Source: an uncultured Pseudomonadota bacterium (GTDB lineage: Bacteria > Pseudomonadota > Gammaproteobacteria > Burkholderiales > SCOH01). Taken from it: a stretch of 14,381 nt of DNA. Positions 7,903-14,381 of this stretch are shown piece by piece; positions within the stretch are counted from its first letter, which is position 1, and the number at the start of each line of letters is the position of its first letter. The stretch covers positions 1 through 14,381 of the forward strand of contig CALMFQ010000461.1 in NCBI GenBank assembly GCA_937863215.1, in the 5' to 3' direction. A program made the translations under genes and the position numbers. The notes below the pieces were generated by a model. The model saw only the letters and a program-made list of their open reading frames with translations, was not told the origin of the DNA and made no database searches.

Positions 7903-9720
7903 CTAAACGGCCACCACCTTGTTCTTGCCGGTTTTCTTTGCCTGATACATGGCATCGTCGGCACGGCCGATCACTGAATCCTGATTGTCGTCCGGCTGGA
8001 ACTCGGTTACGCCAGCGCTGAAAGTGATGAGTATCTTGTGATTATTGTGCAGGAAAAAGCGTTTGGTCAGTTCACGCTGCAACCGGGTCATCACCGCAAC
8101 ACCTTCTTCCAGCCTGGTATTGACCAGCAGCACCACAAACTCCTCACCGCCATAGCGGGCAATGACATCGGTCGGGCGCAAAGTATCCCGGACAACCTGC
8201 ACCAGATGAATCAACGCACCGTCACCGGCAGCGTGGCCCAGTTTGTCGTTCAGCTGCTTGAAATTGTCGATGTCGAGAATACCGACCGAAAGCGGCCGCT
8301 GCTCCCGGCCTGCACGAGCCACTTCGGCGATGAAAGCAGTATCCAGGCCGCGGCGATTCAATGCACCGGTCAGGTGATCTTCCCTGACCTTTTCACTGGC
8401 GGCTTCAAGCTGCTTTTCCAGCGTCAGAATACGCTGCTCGGCGGCTTCGGCATCCTGCTTGGAGCGCAACAAATCATCACGTGAACGCAGCATGTCCAAC
8501 TGAACATTGCGGGTATCGTTCATCAGATCGGCCAGAATGGTCTGCAACATGGTCATGTCGTCAGTACTCCGGATCGCCTCGACATATTGCTGAATCTTGT
8601 CGTGATAGCCGCCAGTAGTGGTTGACATTGCCCCGAGACGTGACACGAAGGTCTCGATCAAATCCTTGAATGTCTGCCTGGCATCGTTAAGCGTCTGTTT
8701 CAGCGCGCCCTGTTTATAGACAACTTCCTTGAAACTCATTTCGGCAGCATAGATCTGCCGCACGTTCATCGGCTTCTCGATCAGCCCCTTCACCACGGCA
8801 ACCTGCCCCTGCAGCCACTCGTCGTCGAGCACCAGTTCGGCGATATTGTCGACAAACAGGCTGAGCAAATGAACCAATCCATCGACCAGACGGCTCTCGG
8901 TATCATTCTGCAGCTCCAGTCGCAGGCAGAATTTTTTTACCTGGGCGGCAAAATACTTGAGCGACTTTTCGTCCCCCACCTGACGCGCAGTCACCAGCAG
9001 GGCTTGGGCATCTTCCCGCAATTCCGGCAAGTGCTGCAGCCGTTCAATAATGCCGCTTTGCAGAATGCGCCCCACCAATTCCAGCCATTCCCTCCAGATC
9101 GCCGCGTCAACCGGGTTGGTTTCAGGTGGGCGGAGCAACGGTGCCACACCGCTGCGCATCTCCGTCACACTGCCCTGTTCCAGCGGCTCGGTATCGGCGG
9201 TTTCGCTGGTTTCGACTCCCGCTTCCGGCGCAGGCGATTCCCCCCAGGAACGCAGCATCGCTGCCAGCTTTTCGTTCAACTGGCCCACATCGGCGCCAAA
9301 ATTGATCAGAACCCGCTCCAGCGCCTCTTTTTTCATTCCGGACGTCATGCCGCGCTGGCGTACCTCCCACTGGCGCAACAGGTCCCGGATCAGATCCGGC
9401 CACGGCCGGTCAAACTGCTTGTCCGATAACGACAGACGGAACGGCTCGTCAAACAGGCGTACGAACTCATCCCATTTGCGCGCATCGGCTGCTTCTTCCA
9501 GTTGTTTTACCACACGCAGCCTGGTCGGGCTGTCGCCAGCCATACCCCGCACCGGCTTCAGCAATTTTTCCACCAGCTGCGCTTCCGGCGTCGAATCCTT
9601 GATGCCGGCGATTTCGTCGTAAATACGCCGATAGTTTTCCGGGCTCGGCACCATTTTCTTCAGTGCCAGCTGTTTCAGCGTTTCCCGTGCGATGAGTGAA
9701 GGATTATTTGGTTTTTCCAT
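7903..9720 (-). CDS. Soluble diguanylate cyclase with long uncharacterised N-terminal region
   Basis: A 605-residue protein with no membrane segment. The GGDEF domain is about 440-605: DHLTGALNRRG (448-458), ILDIDNFKQLND (481-492), active loop GGEEF (524-528), inhibitory site RPTD (515-518) five residues before it, and MYQAKKTGKNKV near the C-terminus. It should make c-di-GMP and be product-inhibited. Residues 1-155 are helical and begin with IARETLKQLALKKMVPSPEN and YRRIYDEIAG. Residues 160-203 are an acidic, Pro-rich linker, 205-395 a second helical region, and 396-445 a coiled coil. This layout reminds me of Pseudomonas DgcP-type proteins, but I cannot confirm homology. The frame is open back to 9912, but ATG 9720 is chosen because residues upstream are basic and unlike a protein N-terminus, and overlap ftsB. 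A likely promoter lies 59-86 bases upstream. Confidence 0.88.
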   Translation of the reverse strand: MEKPNNPSLIARETLKQLALKKMVPSPENYRRIYDEIAGIKDSTPEAQLVEKLLKPVRGMAGDSPTRLRVVKQLEEAADARKWDEFVRLFDEPFRLSLSDKQFDRPWPDLIRDLLRQWEVRQRGMTSGMKKEALERVLINFGADVGQLNEKLAAMLRSWGESPAPEAGVETSETADTEPLEQGSVTEMRSGVAPLLRPPETNPVDAAIWREWLELVGRILQSGIIERLQHLPELREDAQALLVTARQVGDEKSLKYFAAQVKKFCLRLELQNDTESRLVDGLVHLLSLFVDNIAELVLDDEWLQGQVAVVKGLIEKPMNVRQIYAAEMSFKEVVYKQGALKQTLNDARQTFKDLIETFVSRLGAMSTTTGGYHDKIQQYVEAIRSTDDMTMLQTILADLMNDTRNVQLDMLRSRDDLLRSKQDAEAAEQRILTLEKQLEAASEKVREDHLTGALNRRGLDTAFIAEVARAGREQRPLSVGILDIDNFKQLNDKLGHAAGDGALIHLVQVVRDTLRPTDVIARYGGEEFVVLLVNTRLEEGVAVMTRLQRELTKRFFLHNNHKILITFSAGVTEFQPDDNQDSVIGRADDAMYQAKKTGKNKVVAV

Positions 9721-9754
9721 GAACCACGACAATCGGCAAATGCGATGAATCGAT

Positions 9755-9768
9755 CGCCTTTTCAGGCG
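9755..9768 (-). other. Small GAAA-loop hairpin in the leader of the soluble cyclase gene
   Basis: On the minus strand CGCCT-GAAA-AGGCG forms a 5-bp stem with a GNRA tetraloop, about 35 bases before the start codon. It would be close to the 5' end of a transcript from the promoter at 9779-9806. It does not have the architecture of a c-di-GMP riboswitch. Confidence 0.35.
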
Positions 9769-9778
9769 TCCATAGAAA

Positions 9779-9806
9779 ATTGTATATGGGATGCGGGCGT
9801 TTGCAA
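9779..9806 (-). promoter_or_regulatory. Candidate sigma-70 promoter for the soluble cyclase gene
   Basis: Minus-strand TTGCAA (9801-9806, four matches to the -35 consensus) and TACAAT (9779-9784, five matches to the -10) are separated by 16 bases. The -35 falls in the loop and inner stem of the hairpin that follows ftsB. Transcription would start near 9772. Pattern match only. Confidence 0.5.
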
Positions 9807-9812
9807 CGCCCG
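9794..9812 (-). terminator. Hairpin after ftsB, terminator-like but without a U tract
   Basis: An 8-bp perfect stem (9794-9801 with 9805-9812, CGGGCGTT/AACGCCCG) around a 3-base loop, 11 bases beyond the ftsB stop. On the minus strand it is followed by CATCCCATATAC rather than a run of T, so termination may be partial. Read-through into the cyclase genes is possible. Confidence 0.45.
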
Positions 9813-9823
9813 ATTGATTGGCT

Positions 9824-10207
9824 TCAGTGAGCGACAGGCGTAACGGCGGCGGGAATTGCCGGCGCCGTAGCGGAATCCGTTTTTGCAGCAGTTGCTTGCG
9901 CCTGTGCGGCAACCGCCAGAGATGAACGCTGGGTCGGGTGATCGAGTATCTGGAAGAATACTTCGTCCTGCTTGATCATGCCCAGTTCGTTGCGTGCCCG
10001 TTCTTCAATCGCGTCGTAGCCGTTTTTCAGGTCGCGAACCTCGGCAGACAGCGAAGCATTGCGCGCTACCAGCTGCTGGTTGGCCTGCTGCTGCGTGGCC
10101 AGCTCGGAGTCGATTTTCCAGACACTCAACCAGCTGCCCTTACCCACCCACAGTGGGTACTGAATGACAGCGATCAATAAAACCAGTACCAGCGTTAGAA
10201 TGCGCAT
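9824..10207 (-). CDS. ftsB: Cell division protein FtsB
   Basis: A 127-residue bitopic inner-membrane protein of the FtsQLB complex, which signals the septal peptidoglycan synthase FtsWI. A short cytoplasmic N-terminus leads into one transmembrane segment (about 3-21), ending in the family motif QYPLWVGKGSW (16-26; E. coli has QYSLWFGKNG). A periplasmic coiled coil of about 30-66 follows, then the conserved DAIEERARNELGMIKQDEVF (65-84). E. coli FtsB has 103 residues; the extra length here is an Ala/Thr/Pro-rich tail from about residue 95, likely disordered. It follows eno in the order eno-ftsB common in proteobacteria. A hairpin sits between the two genes, and no clear ribosome binding site precedes ATG 10207. 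Confidence 0.95.
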   Translation of the reverse strand: MRILTLVLVLLIAVIQYPLWVGKGSWLSVWKIDSELATQQQANQQLVARNASLSAEVRDLKNGYDAIEERARNELGMIKQDEVFFQILDHPTQRSSLAVAAQAQATAAKTDSATAPAIPAAVTPVAH

Positions 10208-10229
10208 TTGGCGATAAATAAATGTGAAT

Positions 10230-10254
10230 ACGGGCGGTTTCCCGCCCGTTTTTT
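10230..10254 (-). terminator. Hairpin between eno and ftsB (terminator or attenuator)
   Basis: An 8-bp perfect stem (10230-10237 with 10242-10249). On the minus strand its loop is GAAA, a stable GNRA tetraloop, which suggests the minus-strand RNA is the functional one. The uninterrupted T run (10249-10254), however, lies on the + strand side. The eno transcript sees A residues before the stem and only ATTCACATTTATTTAT after it. It may reduce rather than stop transcription into ftsB. Confidence 0.55.
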
Positions 10255-10271
10255 GTCCGCAGAAATCAGGC

Positions 10272-11558
10272 TTATTTCAGGTGGTAGAACGCGCCACGTC
10301 CCGGATAATAAGCGGCATCGCCCAATTCTTCCTCAATGCGCAGCAGCTGATTGTACTTGGCCATGCGATCGGAACGCGACAGCGAACCGGTCTTGATCTG
10401 CATGCAGTTGGTGGCAACCGCCAGATCGGCGATGGTGCTGTCTTCGGTTTCACCCGAACGATGGCTCATCACCGATGTATACATGTTGCGCTTGGCCAAA
10501 TCAACCGCCTGCAGTGTTTCGGTCAGGGTGCCGATCTGGTTGATCTTCACCAGCAACGAATTGCAGATACCAGCTTTGATGCCTTCGGCCAGGATTTTCG
10601 GGTTGGTCACGAATACGTCGTCACCCACCAGCTGTACGCGCTTGCCCAGTTTGTCGGTCAGCAGTTTCCAGCCATTCCAGTCATGTTCGGACATACCGTC
10701 TTCGATGGAGATGATCGGATATTTGTTGACCAGGGTTTCCAGGTAGTCGGCAAACTGTGCCGAAGTCAGCTTCAGGCCGCCCTCACCTTCCAGCACGTAG
10801 TGACCGTCTTTGTAGAATTCCGAGCTGGCACAATCCAGCGCAAACATCACGTCATCACCCGGCGTGTAACCCGCTGCCAGAACGGCTTCCGAGATCAGCG
10901 CCAGCGCTTCTTCGTTGGTTTTCAGATTGGGTGCAAAACCACCTTCGTCACCCACGGTAGTCGAGTAACCCTTGGCATCGCAGATTTTTTTCAGGTGATG
11001 GAAGATCTCCGCGCCACAACGCAGCGCGTCGCGGAAAGTCTTGGCGCCAACCGGCATGATCATGAATTCCTGGATATCCAGGCTGTTGTTGGCGTGTGCG
11101 CCACCGTTGATTACGTTCATCATCGGCACCGGCAGGCTCATCGGGCCTGCACCACCCAGATAGCGATACAGCGGCAGACCGGCCTCTTCGGCTGCAGCCT
11201 TGGCCACGGCAACCGAGACCGCCAGAATGGCATTGGCACCCAGGCGGCTCTTGTTGTCGGTGCCGTCCAGTTCGATCAGGGTGCGGTCGATGAAAGCTTG
11301 TTCAGCGGCATCCAGACCAATGATGGCTTCGCAGATTTCGGTGTTGACGTTCTCGACGGCTTGCAGCACGCCCTTGCCCAGATAGCGCGCTTTGTCGCCA
11401 TCGCGCAGCTCAACCGCTTCCTTTTCACCGGTAGATGCGCCGGACGGAACAGCCGCGCGGCCCATGACACCGGATTCCAGCAATACATCGGCTTCTACCG
11501 TCGGATTTCCGCGCGAATCCAGTACCTCGCGAGCAACTACATCAACAATCGAACTCAT
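10272..11558 (-). CDS. eno: Enolase (phosphopyruvate hydratase)
   Basis: A 428-residue cytoplasmic glycolytic enzyme interconverting 2-phosphoglycerate and PEP with two Mg2+; in many bacteria it also sits in the RNA degradosome. The N-terminal domain starts IVDVVAREVLDSRGNPTVE, and the catalytic loop is VPSGASTGEKEAVELRDGD (38-56). Active-site residues by comparison with E. coli (432 residues) are His155 (NGGAHANN), acid Glu205 (VGDEGGFAP), metal ligands Asp242, Glu286 and Asp313, and base Lys338 in the signature LVKINQIGTLTET (336-348). SHRSGETED (365-373) and the C-terminal phosphate-binding region are intact. GAGGG eight bases upstream supports ATG 11558. It follows kdsA by 67 A/T-rich bases that could hold its own promoter, though I see no convincing -35/-10 pair. 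It shares the metabolite PEP with kdsA and ppsA. Confidence 0.98.
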   Translation of the reverse strand: MSSIVDVVAREVLDSRGNPTVEADVLLESGVMGRAAVPSGASTGEKEAVELRDGDKARYLGKGVLQAVENVNTEICEAIIGLDAAEQAFIDRTLIELDGTDNKSRLGANAILAVSVAVAKAAAEEAGLPLYRYLGGAGPMSLPVPMMNVINGGAHANNSLDIQEFMIMPVGAKTFRDALRCGAEIFHHLKKICDAKGYSTTVGDEGGFAPNLKTNEEALALISEAVLAAGYTPGDDVMFALDCASSEFYKDGHYVLEGEGGLKLTSAQFADYLETLVNKYPIISIEDGMSEHDWNGWKLLTDKLGKRVQLVGDDVFVTNPKILAEGIKAGICNSLLVKINQIGTLTETLQAVDLAKRNMYTSVMSHRSGETEDSTIADLAVATNCMQIKTGSLSRSDRMAKYNQLLRIEEELGDAAYYPGRGAFYHLK

Positions 11559-11625
11559 GACCTAAACCCTCAAAAAATTGCGGTTAATTGATTGAATATT
11601 ATTATTCCGGACGCTGTCTGCGGCA

Positions 11626-12462
11626 TCACTGCAATTCGATCAGACCAGCCGATTTGACCAGATCGTCAATCTGCTTCAGCGTCGCCAGCAACGCTTTCAT
11701 TTTCGGCAACGGCCACGCATTCGGGCCATCCGACAGCGCCTTTTCCGGCTCCGGGTGCGTCTCCATGAACAAACCGGCGACACCGACCGCTACTGCAGCG
11801 CGTGCCAGCACCGGCACAAATTCGCGCTGGCCGCCGGAGGCAGTCCCCTGCCCGCCCGGCAACTGCACCGAGTGAGTCGCATCAAACACGACCGGACAGC
11901 CGGTTTCACGCATGATGGCCAGGCTGCGCATATCCGATACCAGATTGTTGTAGCCAAAGCTGACGCCACGTTCGCACACCATGATGGTGTCGGCGCCGTT
12001 ATTGGCTTCCCGAGCCTTATCGACGACATTTTTCATGTCGCCGGGCGCGAGGAATTGTCCCTTCTTGATATTGACCGGCTTACCGGATGCGGCAACGGCA
12101 TGAATGAAATCGGTTTGCCGGCACAGGAATGCCGGCGTCTGCAGCACATCGACCACGGCGGCGGCCGGCGCGATCTCGTCGACCTCATGAATATCGGTCA
12201 ACACCGGCACGCCGATCTGGCGTTTGACTTCGGCCAGAATACGCAGACCTTCGTCGAGTCCCACACCCCGGAACGACTTGCCGGAACTGCGATTGGCTTT
12301 GTCGAACGAGGATTTGTAAATGAACGGGATACCCAGTTCGCTGCAGATTTCCTGCAACTGGCCGGCGGTATCCAGCGCCAACTGTTCGGATTCGATCACG
12401 CACGGGCCGGCAATCAGAAACAGCGGTTTGTCGATTCCGGCTTCAAAACCACACAGTTGCAT
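11626..12462 (-). CDS. kdsA: 3-deoxy-8-phosphooctulonate synthase (Kdo-8-P synthase), Cys/metal-dependent type
   Basis: A 278-residue cytoplasmic TIM-barrel enzyme condensing PEP with arabinose-5-phosphate to Kdo-8-phosphate, the precursor of the inner core of LPS. Family motifs are FLIAGPCVIES (15-25), YKSSFDKANRSSGKSFRG (49-66), LQTPAFLCRQTD (107-118), VNIKKGQFLAP (130-140) and GYNNLVSDMRS (170-180). The residue at position 21 is Cys, where the metal-independent E. coli enzyme has Asn26. His197 (DATHSVQLPGG), Glu234 (METHPEP) and Asp245 (ALSDG) complete the metal site known from Aquifex KdsA, so this should be a metal-dependent enzyme. Its ATG shares one base with the pyrG stop (TGATG), with AAAGG about ten bases upstream inside pyrG, so it is probably translationally coupled. 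Kdo use also needs CTP, the product of PyrG. Confidence 0.97.
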   Translation of the reverse strand: MQLCGFEAGIDKPLFLIAGPCVIESEQLALDTAGQLQEICSELGIPFIYKSSFDKANRSSGKSFRGVGLDEGLRILAEVKRQIGVPVLTDIHEVDEIAPAAAVVDVLQTPAFLCRQTDFIHAVAASGKPVNIKKGQFLAPGDMKNVVDKAREANNGADTIMVCERGVSFGYNNLVSDMRSLAIMRETGCPVVFDATHSVQLPGGQGTASGGQREFVPVLARAAVAVGVAGLFMETHPEPEKALSDGPNAWPLPKMKALLATLKQIDDLVKSAGLIELQ

Positions 12463-14102
12463 CAGCAGCGCCCTTTCTCTTTGGCATTGGCAATTGCCGC
12501 TTCGATATAGGCCTTGAACAGCGGATGGCCATCACGCGGCGTGGAGGTGAATTCCGGATGGAACTGACAGCCAAAGAACCAGCGATGATTCGGCAATTCA
12601 ACGGTTTCGCACAGCGCCTCGGCGCCAATCGAACGACCGCTGACTTTCAGCCCGGCTTCCTGCAGGCGCGGCAGATAGTAATTATTGACCTCGTAGCGAT
12701 GGCGATGGCGCTCGATGATATTGGTCGCACCATATACCGTCGCAGCAAGGCTACCGGCTTCGAGCTTGCATTCCTGGCTACCCAGGCGCATGGTGCCGCC
12801 CTTGTTGGAATTTTCGTCGCGCTTTTCGATCTTGCCGTCGTGGTTGACCCATTCATCGATCAATGCCACCACCGGATGCGAGGTTTCCTTGTCGAATTCG
12901 GTGCTGTTGGCGTCGCCCATACCGGCAACATCGCGTGCATATTCGATCAGTGCCAGCTGCATGCCGAGGCAAATGCCCAGATACGGTACATTGTTTTCAC
13001 GCGCATAACGGATCGCCTTGATCTTGCCTTCCACACCACGGCGACCGAAACCACCGGGTACCAGAATCGCATCCATGTTCTGAATCGCATCCAGCCCTTC
13101 GGTTTCCAGCGCTTCGGAATCGATGTAGTGAATGTTGACCTTGCTGCGGGTATGGATCCCGGCATGCACCAAGGCTTCGATCAGGGATTTGTACGATTCG
13201 GTCAGATCGACATATTTACCGACCATGGCGATGTTGACCTGGCGTTCCGGATTGTCGAGTGCATCGACAATCTTGTCCCACATGGCCAGATCGGCCGGCG
13301 GCAGATTCAATTGCAGCTGCCTGCAGATGATGTCGTCGATATGCTGATCCGACAGCACACGCGGAATCTTGTAGATCGAGCTGGCATCGGGGCAGGAAAT
13401 AACGGCTTTTTCCGACACATTGGTGAACAACGCAATCTTGCTGCGTTCATCGTCCGGCACCATGCGGTCGGCACGGCAGATCAACACATCCGGCTGAATG
13501 CCGATTTCACGCAACTCTTTTACCGAATGCTGGGTGGGCTTGGTCTTGATTTCACCGGCGGCGGCGATATACGGCACATACGACAGGTGCACGAAGCAGG
13601 TGTTTTCCTTGCCACGCAGTACGCCCATCTGGCGAATCGCTTCGAGGAACGGCAACGACTCGATATCGCCGACTGTGCCGCCAACCTCAACCACCGCAAC
13701 ATCCGCGTCGCCAGCACCAAGGCCGATGAAATGGCGAATCTCGTCGGTGATATGCGGAATTACCTGCACGGTCTTCCCGAGATAATCGCCGCGCCGCTCC
13801 TTCTTGATCACCGACTCGTAAATCTGGCCGGTGGTGAAGTTGTTGCGCTTTGACATCTTGGAATGGATGAAACGCTCGTAATGCCCCAGATCCAGATCGG
13901 TTTCCGCACCGTCTTCGGTAACGAATACTTCACCGTGCTGCATAGGGCTCATGGTACCCGGATCCACGTTGATGTACGGGTCCAGTTTCATCATGGTGAC
14001 TTTGAGGCCGCGCGATTCGAGGATCGCCGCAAGTGACGCGGCGGCGATGCCTTTCCCCAATGAGGAGACAACGCCGCCGGTAACAAAGATATATTTTGTC
14101 AT
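12462..14102 (-). CDS. pyrG: CTP synthase (glutamine-hydrolysing)
   Basis: A 546-residue cytoplasmic enzyme (E. coli 545) that aminates UTP to CTP using ATP and ammonia from glutamine. The N-terminal amidoligase domain (about 1-266) shows FVTGGVVSSLGKGIAAASL from residue 6 with the P-loop lysine Lys17. DPYINVDPGTMSPMQHGEVF begins at 41, EVGGTVGDIES at 139, and the nucleotide-binding loop KTKPTQHSV is at 186-194. The C-terminal class I glutamine amidotransferase domain (about 287-546) has VPGGFGRRG (348-356), the nucleophile Cys378 in GICLGMQ, and His515/Glu517 in FHPEF. All catalytic residues are present. A good sigma-70-like promoter lies 28-56 bases upstream, so pyrG likely begins the pyrG-kdsA-eno(-ftsB) transcription unit. 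No clear ribosome binding site precedes ATG 14102. Confidence 0.98.
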   Translation of the reverse strand: MTKYIFVTGGVVSSLGKGIAAASLAAILESRGLKVTMMKLDPYINVDPGTMSPMQHGEVFVTEDGAETDLDLGHYERFIHSKMSKRNNFTTGQIYESVIKKERRGDYLGKTVQVIPHITDEIRHFIGLGAGDADVAVVEVGGTVGDIESLPFLEAIRQMGVLRGKENTCFVHLSYVPYIAAAGEIKTKPTQHSVKELREIGIQPDVLICRADRMVPDDERSKIALFTNVSEKAVISCPDASSIYKIPRVLSDQHIDDIICRQLQLNLPPADLAMWDKIVDALDNPERQVNIAMVGKYVDLTESYKSLIEALVHAGIHTRSKVNIHYIDSEALETEGLDAIQNMDAILVPGGFGRRGVEGKIKAIRYARENNVPYLGICLGMQLALIEYARDVAGMGDANSTEFDKETSHPVVALIDEWVNHDGKIEKRDENSNKGGTMRLGSQECKLEAGSLAATVYGATNIIERHRHRYEVNNYYLPRLQEAGLKVSGRSIGAEALCETVELPNHRWFFGCQFHPEFTSTPRDGHPLFKAYIEAAIANAKEKGRC

Positions 14103-14129
14103 GAGGCTACATGCTGATCCGAATTGCGC

Positions 14130-14158
14130 ATTTTAGCCTAATTGCCACACCGGCTCAA
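14130..14158 (-). promoter_or_regulatory. Candidate sigma-70 promoter for pyrG
   Basis: Minus-strand TTGAGC (14153-14158, four matches) and TAAAAT (14130-14135, five matches) are exactly 17 bases apart, giving a leader of about 20 bases before the pyrG start. It lies in the 76-base gap after gcdH. I see no terminator hairpin for gcdH in that gap. Confidence 0.55.
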
Positions 14159-14178
14159 CGGACCAAGCGAAGCGATAC

Positions 14179-14381
14179 TCAGAAAAACGCCTGAATGCCG
14201 GTCTGCGCCTTACCCAGAATCAGCGCATGAATATCGTGAGTACCTTCATAGGTATTCACCGCTTCCAGGTTGTTCATGTGGCGGATGACATGGTATTCGT
14301 CGGCAATACCATTTCCGCCGTGCATATGGCGCGCCTTGCGGGCAATCTCCAGCGTTTTGCTGCAGGAATTGCGCTTGATCA
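14179..14381 (-). CDS. gcdH: Glutaryl-CoA dehydrogenase, C-terminal end only
   Basis: The last 66 residues plus stop of a flavin acyl-CoA dehydrogenase; the gene continues beyond the right edge. The visible part contains ARHMHGGNGIADEYHVIRH, then NLEAVNTYEGTHDIHALILG, and ends KAQTGIQAFF. The Glu in NTYEGTHDIHAL is the catalytic base position of glutaryl-CoA dehydrogenase (Glu370 in the human enzyme), and the tail matches GcdH more closely than short-chain acyl-CoA dehydrogenases. The enzyme oxidises and decarboxylates glutaryl-CoA to crotonyl-CoA in lysine and aromatic breakdown, passing electrons to ETF. It stops 76 bases before pyrG. Confidence 0.9.
   Translation of the reverse strand, partial: IKRNSCSKTLEIARKARHMHGGNGIADEYHVIRHMNNLEAVNTYEGTHDIHALILGKAQTGIQAFF

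Noticed and set aside
9721..9912. N-terminal extension of the soluble cyclase by 64 residues
   Set aside because: It would overlap the ftsB 3' end, includes the hairpin and promoter region, and encodes an Arg-rich stretch unlike a protein domain.
10224..13853. Long + strand open frames opposite eno, kdsA and pyrG (455, 251 and 442 codons)
   Set aside because: For eno I confirmed codon alignment with the sense gene, the same codon-usage artefact as in ppsA. In all three cases the sense gene is unmistakable and the antisense protein has no recognisable motif.
1..14381. Mobile elements, CRISPR arrays, defence or biosynthetic clusters
   Set aside because: Both strands were scanned. All long frames resolve into chromosomal genes or their shadows, and no tandem spacer-repeat pattern, transposase, integrase or target-site duplication was seen.

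Overview
This window looks like core chromosome of a Gram-negative betaproteobacterium, most probably of the Neisseriales/Chromobacteriaceae type. That placement is inference. It rests on the block pyrG-kdsA-eno-ftsB, the divergent ppsA/ppsR pair, the twitching-pilus ATPase, Kdo (LPS) synthesis, and moderately GC-rich, codon-biased genes. I see no insertion sequence, integrase, phage gene, tRNA, rRNA or CRISPR array, and no gene-free stretch over 300 bases.

Layout, left to right. Bases 1-279 are the end of a FadD-type acyl-CoA ligase on +, closed by a strong terminator. A standalone PilU-type retraction ATPase follows on + (426-1589). It converges on ppsA (1666-4050, -) over a shared hairpin terminator. 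ppsA (phosphoenolpyruvate synthase) and ppsR (4236-5060, +, the kinase/phosphorylase that controls it) are divergent across a 185-bp region carrying a cluster of CCGG-centred repeats. Two diguanylate cyclase genes follow on - : a membrane-bound sensor with HAMP, two PAS domains and GGDEF (5079-7835), and a soluble GGDEF protein with a long uncharacterised N-terminal half (7903-9720). Next comes the - strand housekeeping block, read right to left: pyrG (14102-12462), kdsA (12462-11626), eno (11558-10272) and ftsB (10207-9824). The right edge holds the last 66 codons of glutaryl-CoA dehydrogenase (gcdH, -).

How the genes fit together. PpsA makes PEP from pyruvate and PpsR switches it through Thr419, beside the catalytic His421. 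Enolase also makes PEP, and KdsA consumes PEP to make Kdo-8-phosphate, so four of the genes meet at PEP. PyrG supplies CTP, which is needed to activate Kdo as CMP-Kdo. FtsB belongs to the division complex. The two cyclases, both with intact active sites and inhibitory sites, would feed c-di-GMP signalling, which in many bacteria affects type IV pili; a link to the nearby pilU is inference only.

No clearly undescribed system is visible. The points most worth a second look are the unknown N-terminal half of the soluble cyclase, a PilU without PilT beside it, the metal-dependent (Cys-type) KdsA, the repeat cluster between ppsA and ppsR, and the hairpins around ftsB, one of which contains a likely promoter element.
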